Assembly (NCBI RefSeq): GCF_900099835.1
Contig: NZ_FNKP01000002.1
Location: forward strand, 1,054,001-1,118,000
Length of the DNA stretch: 64,000 nt
Direction of reading: 5' to 3'
From: Paraburkholderia fungorum
GTDB lineage: Bacteria; Pseudomonadota; Gammaproteobacteria; Burkholderiales; Burkholderiaceae
A program made the position numbers and the translations under genes. This document shows positions 35,021 through 44,033 of this stretch, in pieces; within the stretch, counting starts at the first letter, position 1; the number at the start of each line of letters is the position of its first letter. The notes beneath the pieces were generated by a model. The model worked only from the letters and a program-made list of their open reading frames with translations. It searched no databases and was not told where the DNA came from.

Positions 35021-37267
35021 ATGTCCCAGGGACTGCTCGATGCACAGAACGGCGCAGAACCGTCGGAAGCGCACACCAAAGGTTTGTCGCGCCGCACGTT
35101 TCTGAAGTTCGGCGTAACGATCGGCGCGGCGGCGAGTGGCGGTCTGCTGCTCGGCTTCAGCATGCCGGCCGCGAGCCAGGATCAGAAGGCGGGCAAATCG
35201 GTGATCGGCGGAGACGGCGTCGAGACGCCGCAAACCGGCGTATTCGCACCCAACGCGTTTATCCAGATCGACAACACGGGCAAGGTCACGCTGGTGATTC
35301 CGAAGGTCGAGATGGGCCAGGGCGTGTACACATCGATTCCGATGCTGATCGCCGAAGAACTCGAAGTGCCGCTCGATTCGGTCACGGTCGATCACGCGCC
35401 GCCGAACGAAAAACTGTTCATGGACCCGCTGCTCGGCGGCCAACTCACCGGCGGCTCGACCTCGATCCGCTTCGCGTGGGAGCCGATGCGCCGCGCCGGC
35501 GCGACCGCTCGCACGGTGTTGATCGGCGCGGCGGCGCAGCAATGGCAGGTCGATCCGTCGAGTTGTCACGCGCAGGCCGGCCAGGTGATTCACGCGGCCA
35601 GCAATCGCAGCATCGGCTACGGACAACTGGTGGACGCCGCCGCGAAATTACCCGCGCCGCAGAACGTGCCGTTGAAAGACCCAAAGGATTTCAAGCTGAT
35701 CGGCACGCCAGCCAAGCGTCTCGATTCGCCGGAAAAAGTGGACGGCACCGCGCTGTTCGGGTTGGACGTGCGCGTGCCCGACATGGTCTACGCGGCGATC
35801 GCGAACTGCCCGGTGTTCGGTGGCACGCTCGCCAGCGTCGACGACACCAACGCGAAGAAGATTCCCGGCGTGCGGCAGGTCGTGAAGATCGACAACGCCG
35901 TCGCGGTGATCGGCGATCACACGTGGGCCGCGAAGCGCGGCGTGCAGGCGCTCGACATCAAATGGAACGAAGGCGCGGGCGCGAACGTGTCGATGCAGCA
36001 GATCGTCGACGATCTCGCCGGTGCGGCCGCCAATGGCAAGGGCGCGGTGGCCCGCAAGGAGGGCGATGTCGGCACTGCGTTTTCTAACGCGAAGTCGCGC
36101 GTCGACGCGGTGTACCAGCAGCCGTTCCTCGCCCACGCGACGATGGAGCCGGTCAACTGCACGGTCCACGTGCGCGCGGACGGTTGCGATATCTGGCTCG
36201 GCTCGCAAGTGCCGACCCGGGTGGTGGATGCAGCCGTCGCGGTCACGGGGCTGCCCGCCGACAAGATCGTCGTGCATAACCATCTGATCGGCGGCGGTTT
36301 CGGACGGCGGCTCGAATTCGACATGGTCACGCAGGCGGTCAAGGTCGGCAAGCAGCTGCAAACGCCGGTCAAGGTGGTGTGGACGCGCGAAGAAGACATT
36401 CAGCACGACATGTACCGGCCGTATTACTACGACAGGATCTCCGCCGGGCTCGACGCGAACGGCAAGCCGGTGGCGTGGCAACACCGGATTGTCGGCTCGT
36501 CTGTGATGGCGCGTTTCGCGCCGCCCGCGTTCAAGAACGGGCTCGATCCGGACGCGGTCGAGGTCGCGTCGGACCTTCCGTACGACCTGCCCAATCAACT
36601 GGTCGACTATGTGCGTCAGGAGCCGCACGCGGTGCCCACTGCGTTCTGGCGCGGCGTGGGCCCGACGCGCGGCACCTTCGTCGTCGAGAGTTTTATCGAC
36701 GAACTCGCCGCGCAGGCGAAGATCGATCCGGTCAAGTACCGGCAGGACCTGTTAGGCAAGACACCGCGCGCGCTGAACGTGCTGAACACCGCGACGCAGG
36801 CGGCCGGCTGGGGCAGCGCGTTGCCGAACGGGCAAGGGCGCGGCGTGTCGGTCATGCACGCGTTCGGCAGCTTCTTCGCGATCGTCGTCGATGTCGCGGT
36901 CGATCAGGGCGAGGTGGCGGTCAAGCGCGTGGTGTGTGCGGTCGATTGCGGGATGGTGGTCAATCCGAACACGATCGAAGCGCAGGTGCAGGGCGGCATC
37001 ATCTTCGGGATCACGGCGGCGTTGTACAGCGAGATCACGATCAGGGACGGTCGCGTCGAGCAGAACAATTTCACCGACTACCGGATGTTGCGGATCGACC
37101 AGACGCCGCCCATCGACGTGCATATCGTGAAAAGCACCGAGGCGCCGGGCGGTATCGGCGAACCCGGCACAGCCGCGCTCGCGCCCGCCTTGACCAACGC
37201 GATTGCCGCAGCCACCGGCAAGCGGCTGCGGCAATTGCCGGTTGGCAGCCAACTGAAAACCGCCTGA
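35021..37267 (+). CDS. iorB: Molybdenum hydroxylase large subunit, molybdopterin-binding (isoquinoline 1-oxidoreductase beta-like)
   Basis: 748 residues. The N-terminus has a twin-arginine export signal (SRRTFLKFGVTIGAAASGG), so the mature enzyme is periplasmic. The body is an aldehyde-oxidase/xanthine-dehydrogenase-type molybdopterin cytosine dinucleotide subunit, with blocks VEMGQGVYTSIPMLIAEEL, FLAHATMEPVNC, GGGFGRRLEFD and, near the end, EAPGGIGEPGTAALAPALTNA, where the Glu acts as general base. It hydroxylates an N-heterocycle or aldehyde using water. Together with the 2Fe-2S protein upstream and the cytochrome downstream it forms a complete periplasmic dehydrogenase of the IorAB/NicAB/aldehyde dehydrogenase type. 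No maturation factor of the XdhC/CoxF type is nearby. Confidence 0.93.
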   Translation: MSQGLLDAQNGAEPSEAHTKGLSRRTFLKFGVTIGAAASGGLLLGFSMPAASQDQKAGKSVIGGDGVETPQTGVFAPNAFIQIDNTGKVTLVIPKVEMGQGVYTSIPMLIAEELEVPLDSVTVDHAPPNEKLFMDPLLGGQLTGGSTSIRFAWEPMRRAGATARTVLIGAAAQQWQVDPSSCHAQAGQVIHAASNRSIGYGQLVDAAAKLPAPQNVPLKDPKDFKLIGTPAKRLDSPEKVDGTALFGLDVRVPDMVYAAIANCPVFGGTLASVDDTNAKKIPGVRQVVKIDNAVAVIGDHTWAAKRGVQALDIKWNEGAGANVSMQQIVDDLAGAAANGKGAVARKEGDVGTAFSNAKSRVDAVYQQPFLAHATMEPVNCTVHVRADGCDIWLGSQVPTRVVDAAVAVTGLPADKIVVHNHLIGGGFGRRLEFDMVTQAVKVGKQLQTPVKVVWTREEDIQHDMYRPYYYDRISAGLDANGKPVAWQHRIVGSSVMARFAPPAFKNGLDPDAVEVASDLPYDLPNQLVDYVRQEPHAVPTAFWRGVGPTRGTFVVESFIDELAAQAKIDPVKYRQDLLGKTPRALNVLNTATQAAGWGSALPNGQGRGVSVMHAFGSFFAIVVDVAVDQGEVAVKRVVCAVDCGMVVNPNTIEAQVQGGIIFGITAALYSEITIRDGRVEQNNFTDYRMLRIDQTPPIDVHIVKSTEAPGGIGEPGTAALAPALTNAIAAATGKRLRQLPVGSQLKTA

Positions 37268-37279
37268 CCGGAGCCCGAC

Positions 37280-38572
37280 ATGAAAAACACACTGAAGGGT
37301 GTCGGTGCGGCGTTGTGCGTCGCACTGCCGTTTATTTTTCAGGCCTCGGCGCATGCGGCGGACAGCACGGCCGACCAGGCGCTGGTGCAACACGGCGCGT
37401 ATCTGGCGAAGCTCGGCGATTGCGTCGCGTGTCACACGGCGCCGAAGGGCAAACCGTTCGCGGGCGGCCTGCCGATGACCACGCCGATGGGCCAGATCTA
37501 CACCACCAACATCACGCCCGATCCGCAAACCGGTATCGGCGGCTACACGCTCGCGGACTTCAAGCGGGCGATGCGCGAAGGCGTCGCCAAAGACGGCCAC
37601 AACCTGTATCCGGCGATGCCGTATCCGTCGTATGCCAAGGTCAACGACAACGACATGGCGGCGCTGTACGCGTTCTTCATGCACGGCGTCGCGCCCGTGC
37701 AGCAGGCGAACCGCGAGCCGGACATCAAATGGCCGTTGAACATGCGCTGGCCGCTGAAGTTCTGGAACATGGTGTTCCTGGATAAAAACGTCTATCAGGA
37801 CAAACCGGGCAAGGACGTCGCATGGAATCGCGGCGCGTACCTGATCCAGGGACTCGGACACTGCGGCTCGTGCCACACGCCGCGCGGCATCGCGTTCCAG
37901 GAAAAGGCGCTCGACGAAAGCGGCAGCGAGTTCCTGACAGGCGGCGTGCTCGACGGCTGGTTCGCGGCGAATCTGACCGGCGAGCATAACGTCGGGCTGG
38001 GTCGCTGGAACGAGCAGGATCTGCAGGCGTTCCTGAAGACCGGCGCGAATCGCCACGCCTCGGCGTTCGGTTCGATGACCAGCGTGATCAACAACAGCAC
38101 GCAGGCCATGACCGACACCGACATCGCGGCGATGACGACGTACCTGAAATCGTTGCCGCCGGCGGGCGGCAATGGCAAACCGCCTTATACGTACGATCCG
38201 CAGGCGACGAAGGTGTCGCTGAACCGGCCGGCCAACGATGCGGGCGCACGGGTCTATACGGCGTATTGCATGCATTGCCACGGCGCAAACGGACAGGGTT
38301 TCGCGCCGATGCTCGCGCCGCTGGCGGGTAATCCAAACGTGCTGGAAAAGGACGCGTCGTCGTTGATCAACGTCACGCTGAACGGCACCGCGGATCTGGT
38401 GATTGGCGGTGTACCGTCGCCGTTCCCGATGCCGAAGTTCGCGCCGGTGCTCGACGACCAGCAGATCGCCGATGTGCTGAGTTTCGTGCGCGGCGGGTGG
38501 AACAACGGCGCGGGAGCGGTAACGGCGGCGGACGTGGCGAAGTTGCGCAAGTCGACCCAGGCGGCGAGGTAG
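37280..38572 (+). CDS. Triheme cytochrome c, electron acceptor of the molybdenum hydroxylase
   Basis: 430 residues with a signal peptide ending at SAHAA. Three heme-binding CxxCH sites: CVACH (Cys48), CGSCH and CMHCH, spaced as in the cytochrome subunits of membrane alcohol, gluconate and aldehyde dehydrogenases. Axial Met candidates lie in the GLPMTTPMGQIY and PFPMPKFAP segments. It takes electrons from IorAB and passes them to ubiquinone or the oxidase chain. It begins 12 bases after iorB (GGAG before the ATG) and is followed by a bidirectional terminator, closing the operon. Confidence 0.93.
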   Translation: MKNTLKGVGAALCVALPFIFQASAHAADSTADQALVQHGAYLAKLGDCVACHTAPKGKPFAGGLPMTTPMGQIYTTNITPDPQTGIGGYTLADFKRAMREGVAKDGHNLYPAMPYPSYAKVNDNDMAALYAFFMHGVAPVQQANREPDIKWPLNMRWPLKFWNMVFLDKNVYQDKPGKDVAWNRGAYLIQGLGHCGSCHTPRGIAFQEKALDESGSEFLTGGVLDGWFAANLTGEHNVGLGRWNEQDLQAFLKTGANRHASAFGSMTSVINNSTQAMTDTDIAAMTTYLKSLPPAGGNGKPPYTYDPQATKVSLNRPANDAGARVYTAYCMHCHGANGQGFAPMLAPLAGNPNVLEKDASSLINVTLNGTADLVIGGVPSPFPMPKFAPVLDDQQIADVLSFVRGGWNNGAGAVTAADVAKLRKSTQAAR

Positions 38573-38599
38573 CGGCGAGTTTTAACTCGTAAGCAAAGA

Positions 38600-38636
38600 A
38601 AAAGCGGCACCCGTGTTTTGCACGGTTGCCGCTTTT
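38600..38636. terminator. Bidirectional intrinsic terminator
   Basis: AAAAGCGGCA(C)CCGTG and its near complement CACGGTTGCCGCTTTT around a short TTTTG loop, with A-run before and T-run after. It ends the cytochrome operon on the plus strand and the ABC operon on the minus strand. Confidence 0.85.
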
Positions 38637-38668
38637 AACATGAGGTTCTTTTCGCGCGCGCCGCTTTT

Positions 38669-39325
38669 TCAGCGATGCTGCCCGACCTTCTGCCGCTTCT
38701 CCAGTACCCTTGCATACCACGTCAACGGGAAGCACATCGCGAAGTAAATCATCGCGACCATCCCGTAGATCGGAAACGGGCGGAACGCGGCATTGGTGAT
38801 CATCGTGCCGGTCTTGGTCAATTCGGTGAAGCCGATGATCGACGCCAGCGCCGTGCTTTTGACCACCTGCACGAGAAAACCGACCGTCGGCGCAACGGCG
38901 ATTTTCAGCGCCTGCGGCCACACGATGTAGCGCAGTTGCTGGCCGAACGTCATGCCGAGACTGGCGCCCGCGGCCCACTGTCCGCGCGGCACGGCTTCGA
39001 CACAGCCGCGCCAGATATCGACCAGATAAGCGCTCGTATAAAGCGTCAGCGTGACGGTGGCGGCGACCCACGGCGAGACGTCCACGCCGAGCAACGGCAA
39101 GCCGAAGAACGCTAGGAACAACTGCATCAGCAGCGGCGTGCCCTGAAACACTTCCACGTACACGATAACCACGCGCCGCAGCCACGCAACCGGCGATACG
39201 CGCATGCCGAGCAGAATCAGCCCGACCACGCCGCCGCCGACAAAGGCGATCAGCGACAGCAGCACCGTCCAGCGCGCTGCGAGCAGCAGATTGCGGGCGA
39301 TGTCCCACAGAGTGAATTCGACCAT
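38669..39325 (-). CDS. Polar amino acid ABC transporter permease
   Basis: 218 residues from the ATG at 39325 (MVEFTLWD). A frame from 39364 adds a polar stretch overlapping the upstream gene and is unlikely. Five membrane helices of the HisM/GlnP family with the EAA loop EAVPRGQWAAGASLGMTFGQQLRYIVWPQA that contacts the ATPase. It follows the second permease by two bases, so the two are translated together as a heterodimer. Confidence 0.93.
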   Translation of the reverse strand: MVEFTLWDIARNLLLAARWTVLLSLIAFVGGGVVGLILLGMRVSPVAWLRRVVIVYVEVFQGTPLLMQLFLAFFGLPLLGVDVSPWVAATVTLTLYTSAYLVDIWRGCVEAVPRGQWAAGASLGMTFGQQLRYIVWPQALKIAVAPTVGFLVQVVKSTALASIIGFTELTKTGTMITNAAFRPFPIYGMVAMIYFAMCFPLTWYARVLEKRQKVGQHR

Positions 39326-39327
39326 GA

Positions 39328-40089
39328 TCAGCGCTCCGTCGGCAGGGTGCGTGCGCCGCGCCACATCAGGCGGCTGCGCCAGTTACGCGGCGTGCCGCTG
39401 TCGCTATTGTCGCCTTGATTGCGCGCGACACGTCCCGCGAACAGCCCACGCCCGAAGCGGTTGAGAATTTGCCGCAGCACGATCGACATCAGCAGATAGG
39501 TCGCGGTGATGATCACGTAGCTCTCGAACGAACGGAAGTTGCGCGACTGGATGAAATTGGCCGCATACGTGAGATCGGGCACGGAGATTTGCGATACGAC
39601 CGCCGAGCCGAGCATCACGATCAGCACCTGGCTCAGCAACGCGGGAAACACGTTGGCAACGGCCTGCGGCAGAACAACATGGCGAAACACCTGGCGTTTA
39701 TGCAGACCGAGCGCCTGCGCCGCCTGAACCTGACCGCGCGGAATCGAATCGATCCCGGCGCGCACGATTTCGATCGCGTACGCACCGAGATTGACGGTCA
39801 TCGCCAGAATCGCGGCCTGGATTTCGTCGATATGAATGCCGAGGCTCGGCAAGCCGAAGAACACAAAAAACAGTTGCACGATGAACGGCGTATTGCGGAT
39901 CAGCTCGACGTAACTCGCGACGATCCAGCGGGCCCATTTCGGACCGCCCACCGCAATACTCGCGCCACCAATGCCCACCAGACCGCCGAGCACCGTGGAG
40001 ACTGCGGTCAGCCCCAACGTGACGGCGGCGCCGTGCGCGAGCATGCCCGCATAGAGGCCGAAGCCGCTGAAATCGAACGCATAGGTCAT
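39328..40089 (-). CDS. Polar amino acid ABC transporter permease
   Basis: 253 residues. HisM/GlnP-type permease with the family block YVELIRNTPFIVQLFFVFFGLP and an EAA loop DSIPRGQVQAAQALGLHKRQVFRHVVLPQA. It has an unusually long polar C-terminal tail (about 35 residues after the last helix, Arg/Asn-rich). It pairs with the permease downstream, with the periplasmic binding protein encoded upstream. Confidence 0.93.
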   Translation of the reverse strand: MTYAFDFSGFGLYAGMLAHGAAVTLGLTAVSTVLGGLVGIGGASIAVGGPKWARWIVASYVELIRNTPFIVQLFFVFFGLPSLGIHIDEIQAAILAMTVNLGAYAIEIVRAGIDSIPRGQVQAAQALGLHKRQVFRHVVLPQAVANVFPALLSQVLIVMLGSAVVSQISVPDLTYAANFIQSRNFRSFESYVIITATYLLMSIVLRQILNRFGRGLFAGRVARNQGDNSDSGTPRNWRSRLMWRGARTLPTER

Positions 40090-40122
40090 CGGATGGCGCT
40101 CATCATGAGGTCAAACTCCGCC

Positions 40123-40148
40123 GCGAACCGGGGTCCTTCCCGGTCCGC
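40123..40148 (-). promoter_or_regulatory. Stem-loop between binding-protein and permease genes
   Basis: GCGAACCGGG pairs with CCCGGTCCGC, one mismatch, just after the stop of the binding protein gene. There is no T-run on the minus strand. Such hairpins in ABC operons protect the 3' end of the binding-protein message and lower downstream expression. Confidence 0.5.
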
Positions 40149-40159
40149 GCAAAAAAGGT

Positions 40160-40990
40160 TCAGAGATCGGCCGGCAGCGGCGCGCGCAGCCATTTCTGCG
40201 AGATCGCGTTCATCGTGCCGTCCTTGCGGGCCTTGGCAATCGTGTCGTCGATCTTCTGCTTCAGGCGCGGTTCGTTCTTGTTCAGACCGACGTGATCGGG
40301 CGAGCTGAACAGCGAGAACTTCTGCTCCGGGTCGTTCGCCGGATGACGCGCGAGAATCGTCGCGCCGACGTCGTTGCCGACCACCATCAACTGTACCTGA
40401 CCAGAAAGAAACGCCGAAATAGCGCCGTTCGGATCGTCGAAACGTTTGATGTTGGCGGACGGCGGCGCGATCTTCGTGACGCTCAGGTCTTCCAGCGTGC
40501 CGCGCGCGACCGAAATCGACTTGCCGGCGAGGTCGGCGGCGTTCTTCACGGGCAGGTTTTTCGGGCCGAACACGGCGAGGTAGTAGGGCGCGTACGGTTG
40601 CGAGAAGTCGATCACCTTTTCGCGTTCCGGCGTCTGGCCGACCGACAGCAGCATGTCGGCCTTGTGGTCGGCGAGATAGGCCATCCGGTTGTCGCCGGTC
40701 ACCTGCACGAGTTCGACCTTCGCGTTCAATGCCTTGCCGATCAGGTTCGCGACGTCGATGTCGTAGCCCATCGGCTTCATGTCCGGGCCGATCGAGCCGA
40801 ACGGCGGGTAGTCCTCGAACACGCCGATACGCACAGTGCCCGATTTCGCGATGTTGTCGAGTGCATCGGCATGCGCGGTGCCCGGCAGCGCAGCGAGTGC
40901 GCCGAAGGCCGTGAACGCCAGCGTCGCGGCGAGCGTGGTGAAGGTGCGGCGGGCGGTCGATTGAATAACGGAAACGGGACGCTGATTCAT
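40160..40990 (-). CDS. Polar amino acid ABC transporter substrate-binding protein
   Basis: 276 residues with a signal peptide cleaved near GTAHA. SBP family 3 fold: GTVRIGVFEDYPPFGSIG, the signature GYDIDVANLIGKALNAKVELVQV, and the hinge region. It captures a polar or charged amino acid in the periplasm for the two permeases encoded downstream. No ATPase gene of the HisP/GlnQ type belongs to this set; the nearest ATPase gene, 67 bases upstream, is of the PotA type and belongs to the preceding ABC set on the same strand. Confidence 0.93.
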   Translation of the reverse strand: MNQRPVSVIQSTARRTFTTLAATLAFTAFGALAALPGTAHADALDNIAKSGTVRIGVFEDYPPFGSIGPDMKPMGYDIDVANLIGKALNAKVELVQVTGDNRMAYLADHKADMLLSVGQTPEREKVIDFSQPYAPYYLAVFGPKNLPVKNAADLAGKSISVARGTLEDLSVTKIAPPSANIKRFDDPNGAISAFLSGQVQLMVVGNDVGATILARHPANDPEQKFSLFSSPDHVGLNKNEPRLKQKIDDTIAKARKDGTMNAISQKWLRAPLPADL

Positions 40991-41057
40991 GATCTTTCCT
41001 CTGTCTAAAACCGTGGTTCTTTGAATTGATTGGTTGCTTGTTTGTTGCGCGGCGGAT

Positions 41058-42137
41058 TCAGTGCGCCGCGCGTGCGGCGATCAGTTTGCATGCGTGAGGT
41101 GGCAATTCGGCGAACACCGGCATGCCAAGCGTCAGACCCGGCGTTTCGCGCGGCGTGGTGGCGGCCGTCAGCGTGAAGCCGGTGCAGTCGATAGTCGCCT
41201 CCAGTGACGCGCCCACGTCGCGAATAAACGTGACGGTGCCGCTCAGGCGGTTCGCGCTCGCGGCCTCGTCCTTCGAAGACGCCTTCAGACACACGTCTTC
41301 CGGGCGGATCAGCAGACGGATGCCGTCGTGCGATTCCGGCACGCGCGCGTTCTGCGCGACCGCGATACGCCGGCCGCCCGGCAAGCTCACGCCGCCCGCG
41401 CCATCGTACGTGACCGGCAGGATATTACCGAGGCCGATAAAGTCCGCGACGAATTCGCTGACCGGTTCGCGATAAATATCGAGCGGCTTGCCCACCTGCG
41501 CGATGCGGCCTTTTTCCATCACGACGATTTCGTCGGCCATCGTCATGGCTTCGCGCTGGTCGTGCGTGACCATGATCGTCGTGATGCCCAGGCGCTGTTG
41601 CAGCAGGCGGATCTCGACCTGCATCGCTTCGCGCAGCTTGGCGTCGAGCGCGGACAGCGGTTCGTCGAGCAGCAGCAGTTTCGGCTCCGACGCAATGGCG
41701 CGCGCAATCGCCACGCGCTGACGCTGGCCGCCCGACAGTTGCGTGACCGGCCGGTTTGCCATGTGCGGCAACTGAATCAACTCCAGCAATTCGGCGACGC
41801 GCTTCGTCTGCCGATCTTTCGCGGTCTTGCGCAATTTCAGCGGATACGCGACGTTTTGCGCGACCGTCATATGCGGAAACAGTGCGAGCGACTGGAACAC
41901 CATGCCGAAGTCGCGCTGGTTGGCCGGCACGCGCGTGATGTCGCGTCCGGCGAAATGGATGCTGCCCGAGCTTGGCGTTTCGAGCCCGGCGATCATCCGC
42001 AGCAGCGTGGTCTTGCCGCAGCCGGACGGGCCGAGAAAGCACACCAGCTTGCCGTCCGGCACGCTCAGATCGACGTTGTCGACGGCGTGCGCCGCGCCGA
42101 AGCGGCGGGTCACGGCCTGCAAGGTCAGATGGGTCAT
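41058..42137 (-). CDS. PotA-like ABC transporter ATP-binding protein
   Basis: 359 residues from the ATG at 42137 (MTHLTLQAV), eight bases after GGAGCC; a longer frame to 42194 would overlap the permease gene. Walker A GPSGCGKTT, Q loop FGMVFQ, signature LSGGQRQRVAIARA, Walker B LLLDEPLSALD and switch His in TIMVTHDQ are intact. After about 240 residues a TOBE/MalK-type regulatory domain follows (LIRPEDVCL, GASLEATIDC). Such long ATPases drive spermidine/putrescine, iron or sugar-phosphate importers; here it closes the PotABCD-like set. Confidence 0.94.
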   Translation of the reverse strand: MTHLTLQAVTRRFGAAHAVDNVDLSVPDGKLVCFLGPSGCGKTTLLRMIAGLETPSSGSIHFAGRDITRVPANQRDFGMVFQSLALFPHMTVAQNVAYPLKLRKTAKDRQTKRVAELLELIQLPHMANRPVTQLSGGQRQRVAIARAIASEPKLLLLDEPLSALDAKLREAMQVEIRLLQQRLGITTIMVTHDQREAMTMADEIVVMEKGRIAQVGKPLDIYREPVSEFVADFIGLGNILPVTYDGAGGVSLPGGRRIAVAQNARVPESHDGIRLLIRPEDVCLKASSKDEAASANRLSGTVTFIRDVGASLEATIDCTGFTLTAATTPRETPGLTLGMPVFAELPPHACKLIAARAAH

Positions 42138-42171
42138 CGGAGGCTCCAGCAAAGAAGTGTCGTGAGCGGAA

Positions 42172-43068
42172 TCAAAGCGCAACGCCTTCGTCACCGATCA
42201 GCTTTTCGAGCAGCCAGATCAGCGCGAAATCGATCGCGACGATGAACACGGCAAAGCAGAACACGGTCGGATCGAGCGACGACACCGTGCGGCTGTAGAG
42301 CCACACCGGCAGCGTCATCGTGTCGATGCCGTAGAGGAAAAACGTCACCGTGAATTCGTTGAACGAGATGATGAACGCGAACAGCATGCCGGCGAGAATG
42401 CCGGGGCGCATCAGCGGCAGGATCACATCGACGAGCGCGCGGCCGGGGCTGGCGCCCATCACGCAGGCGGCTTCCTCGAACTCCGGCCCGATCGACGCTA
42501 CCGACGCCGCGCAGTTCTTCACCGTGAACGGCAACGCCAGGATCACATGCGCGATGATCAGCCGGAACACGCCGAGTTCGACCGGCAGCACGTTGAACAC
42601 CAGCAGCAGCGACAGCCCGAGCATCACCAGCGGATAAACCAGCGGCAGCGCGACCAGTTGCTCGACCATCGGCTTGCCGCGAAAACGGTAGCGGGAGAGC
42701 GCGTAGGCGGCGGGAACGGAGACGAGCGTGGCGATCAGCATCGTCGACAGCGCGACGATCAGGCTGGTGCTCAACGCGGCGCCCATCGACATCGAATCGC
42801 TCGCATCCGGCGACACGAAGCTCTGCCATGCCGCGCGATACCAGTGCAAGCCGTACGCGTGCGGTGGGAATTCGAGCGTGTCGGCGGCGCTGAACGACAT
42901 CACGATCATCGTGAGGATCGGCAGCGCGGCGAGGAACAGAACGACCGCGGCGAGCAGCGCGGTGGCCTTGCCAAGCTGGCCGGGCATCACGTGGGGCAAG
43001 CGCGGCAAGCGGGGCGAAGGCGGTGCGCTTTGCGGCAAACGCGAGGAGGTTGGGATCGGCGTGCTCAT
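42172..43068 (-). CDS. PotC-like ABC transporter permease
   Basis: 298 residues, N-terminal Pro/Ser-rich tail then six membrane helices. EAA loop GPEFEEAACVMGASPGRALVDVILPLMRPGI. The pattern is PotC/PotI (spermidine/putrescine and related substrates). It overlaps the preceding permease gene by four bases (ATGA), showing translational coupling. Confidence 0.92.
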   Translation of the reverse strand: MSTPIPTSSRLPQSAPPSPRLPRLPHVMPGQLGKATALLAAVVLFLAALPILTMIVMSFSAADTLEFPPHAYGLHWYRAAWQSFVSPDASDSMSMGAALSTSLIVALSTMLIATLVSVPAAYALSRYRFRGKPMVEQLVALPLVYPLVMLGLSLLLVFNVLPVELGVFRLIIAHVILALPFTVKNCAASVASIGPEFEEAACVMGASPGRALVDVILPLMRPGILAGMLFAFIISFNEFTVTFFLYGIDTMTLPVWLYSRTVSSLDPTVFCFAVFIVAIDFALIWLLEKLIGDEGVAL

Positions 43069-44033
43069 GCGTGCGGCTCCTCGGCGAGACGTTGCGTGCG
43101 GCGCACGAGGCGTTGCGACAGCGCCATCACGCTGAGCGTGGCGATCATCAGCACGACGCCCGATGCAGACGCCGCCGGCCAGTTGAGCAACGGCGCGACC
43201 TGATCGTGGACCAGCACCGCGAGCATCGGCACGCGTCGTCCGCCGAGCAGCAGCGGCACGGCGAACGCGCTCGCGTTATACGCAAACACCAGCAGCGCGC
43301 CGGACACGAGGCCGGGCATCGCCAGCGGCAACAACACATGACGCAGCGTCTGCCAGCGCGTTGCGCCGAGCGTAGCCGCGGCTTCTTCAAAGGAGAGGGA
43401 AACGGCGCGCATCGCGCTGGACAGCGGCAGCACGGCGAGCGGAAACGCGGTCTGGATCAGCCCGAGCAACACCCCATGCTCGCGATACAGCAACATCAGC
43501 GGACGCTGGACGAGGCCGCTGCCGAGCAGCGCATGATTGAGCAAACCGGCCGGTCCGAGAATGATCAGCCAGCCATAGCCTTGCAGCAGCAGATTCACAA
43601 GCAGCGGCAACAGCACGCCCGCCAGCAGAAGCCGGCGCGCGAGCCGCGATTTCGTGCGCGCCATCGCCAGCGCGACGGGAATCGCCAGCAGTACCGCGCA
43701 GACCATGCTCTGGAACGCGAGCTTCAGCGTGAGCCACAGCGACTTCATGAAATAGCCGTCGAGCAGGTCCGCGTAATTCTGCAGCGTGAAGCCGCGCCAC
43801 TCGTCGCCCTGCGCGCCGAAGCTCATGCGCAACACGACGAGCGCCGCCGCGCCGAGCACGGTGAGGAACAGCAGGATCGGCGCGAGCAGCAGCCACGGGC
43901 GAGCTTTCGACATGGCCGTGGCGGAAGGTTCGTCCAGTGGGCCAGGCACCGCGCCCGGCGACGAACCGGGCGCCGCTGGATCAGCCGGCCCCGCTGCGCC
44001 ACGCCGCGAAAAGCGCGCGAGCATCGTCGTCAT
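43065..44033 (-). CDS. PotB-like ABC transporter permease
   Basis: 322 residues from the ATG at 44033, which overlaps the stop codon of the binding-protein gene by four bases. A 40-residue Pro/Ala/Gly-rich cytoplasmic tail precedes six membrane helices. The EAA loop reads FEEAAATLGATRWQTLRHVLLPLAMPGL. PotB/PotH-type partner of the following permease. Confidence 0.92.
   Translation of the reverse strand: MTTMLARFSRRGAAGPADPAAPGSSPGAVPGPLDEPSATAMSKARPWLLLAPILLFLTVLGAAALVVLRMSFGAQGDEWRGFTLQNYADLLDGYFMKSLWLTLKLAFQSMVCAVLLAIPVALAMARTKSRLARRLLLAGVLLPLLVNLLLQGYGWLIILGPAGLLNHALLGSGLVQRPLMLLYREHGVLLGLIQTAFPLAVLPLSSAMRAVSLSFEEAAATLGATRWQTLRHVLLPLAMPGLVSGALLVFAYNASAFAVPLLLGGRRVPMLAVLVHDQVAPLLNWPAASASGVVLMIATLSVMALSQRLVRRTQRLAEEPHA

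Noticed and set aside
36752..38281. 509-codon ORF on the minus strand
   Set aside because: Antisense to iorB and the cytochrome c gene, both well supported; composition is that of a high-GC shadow frame.
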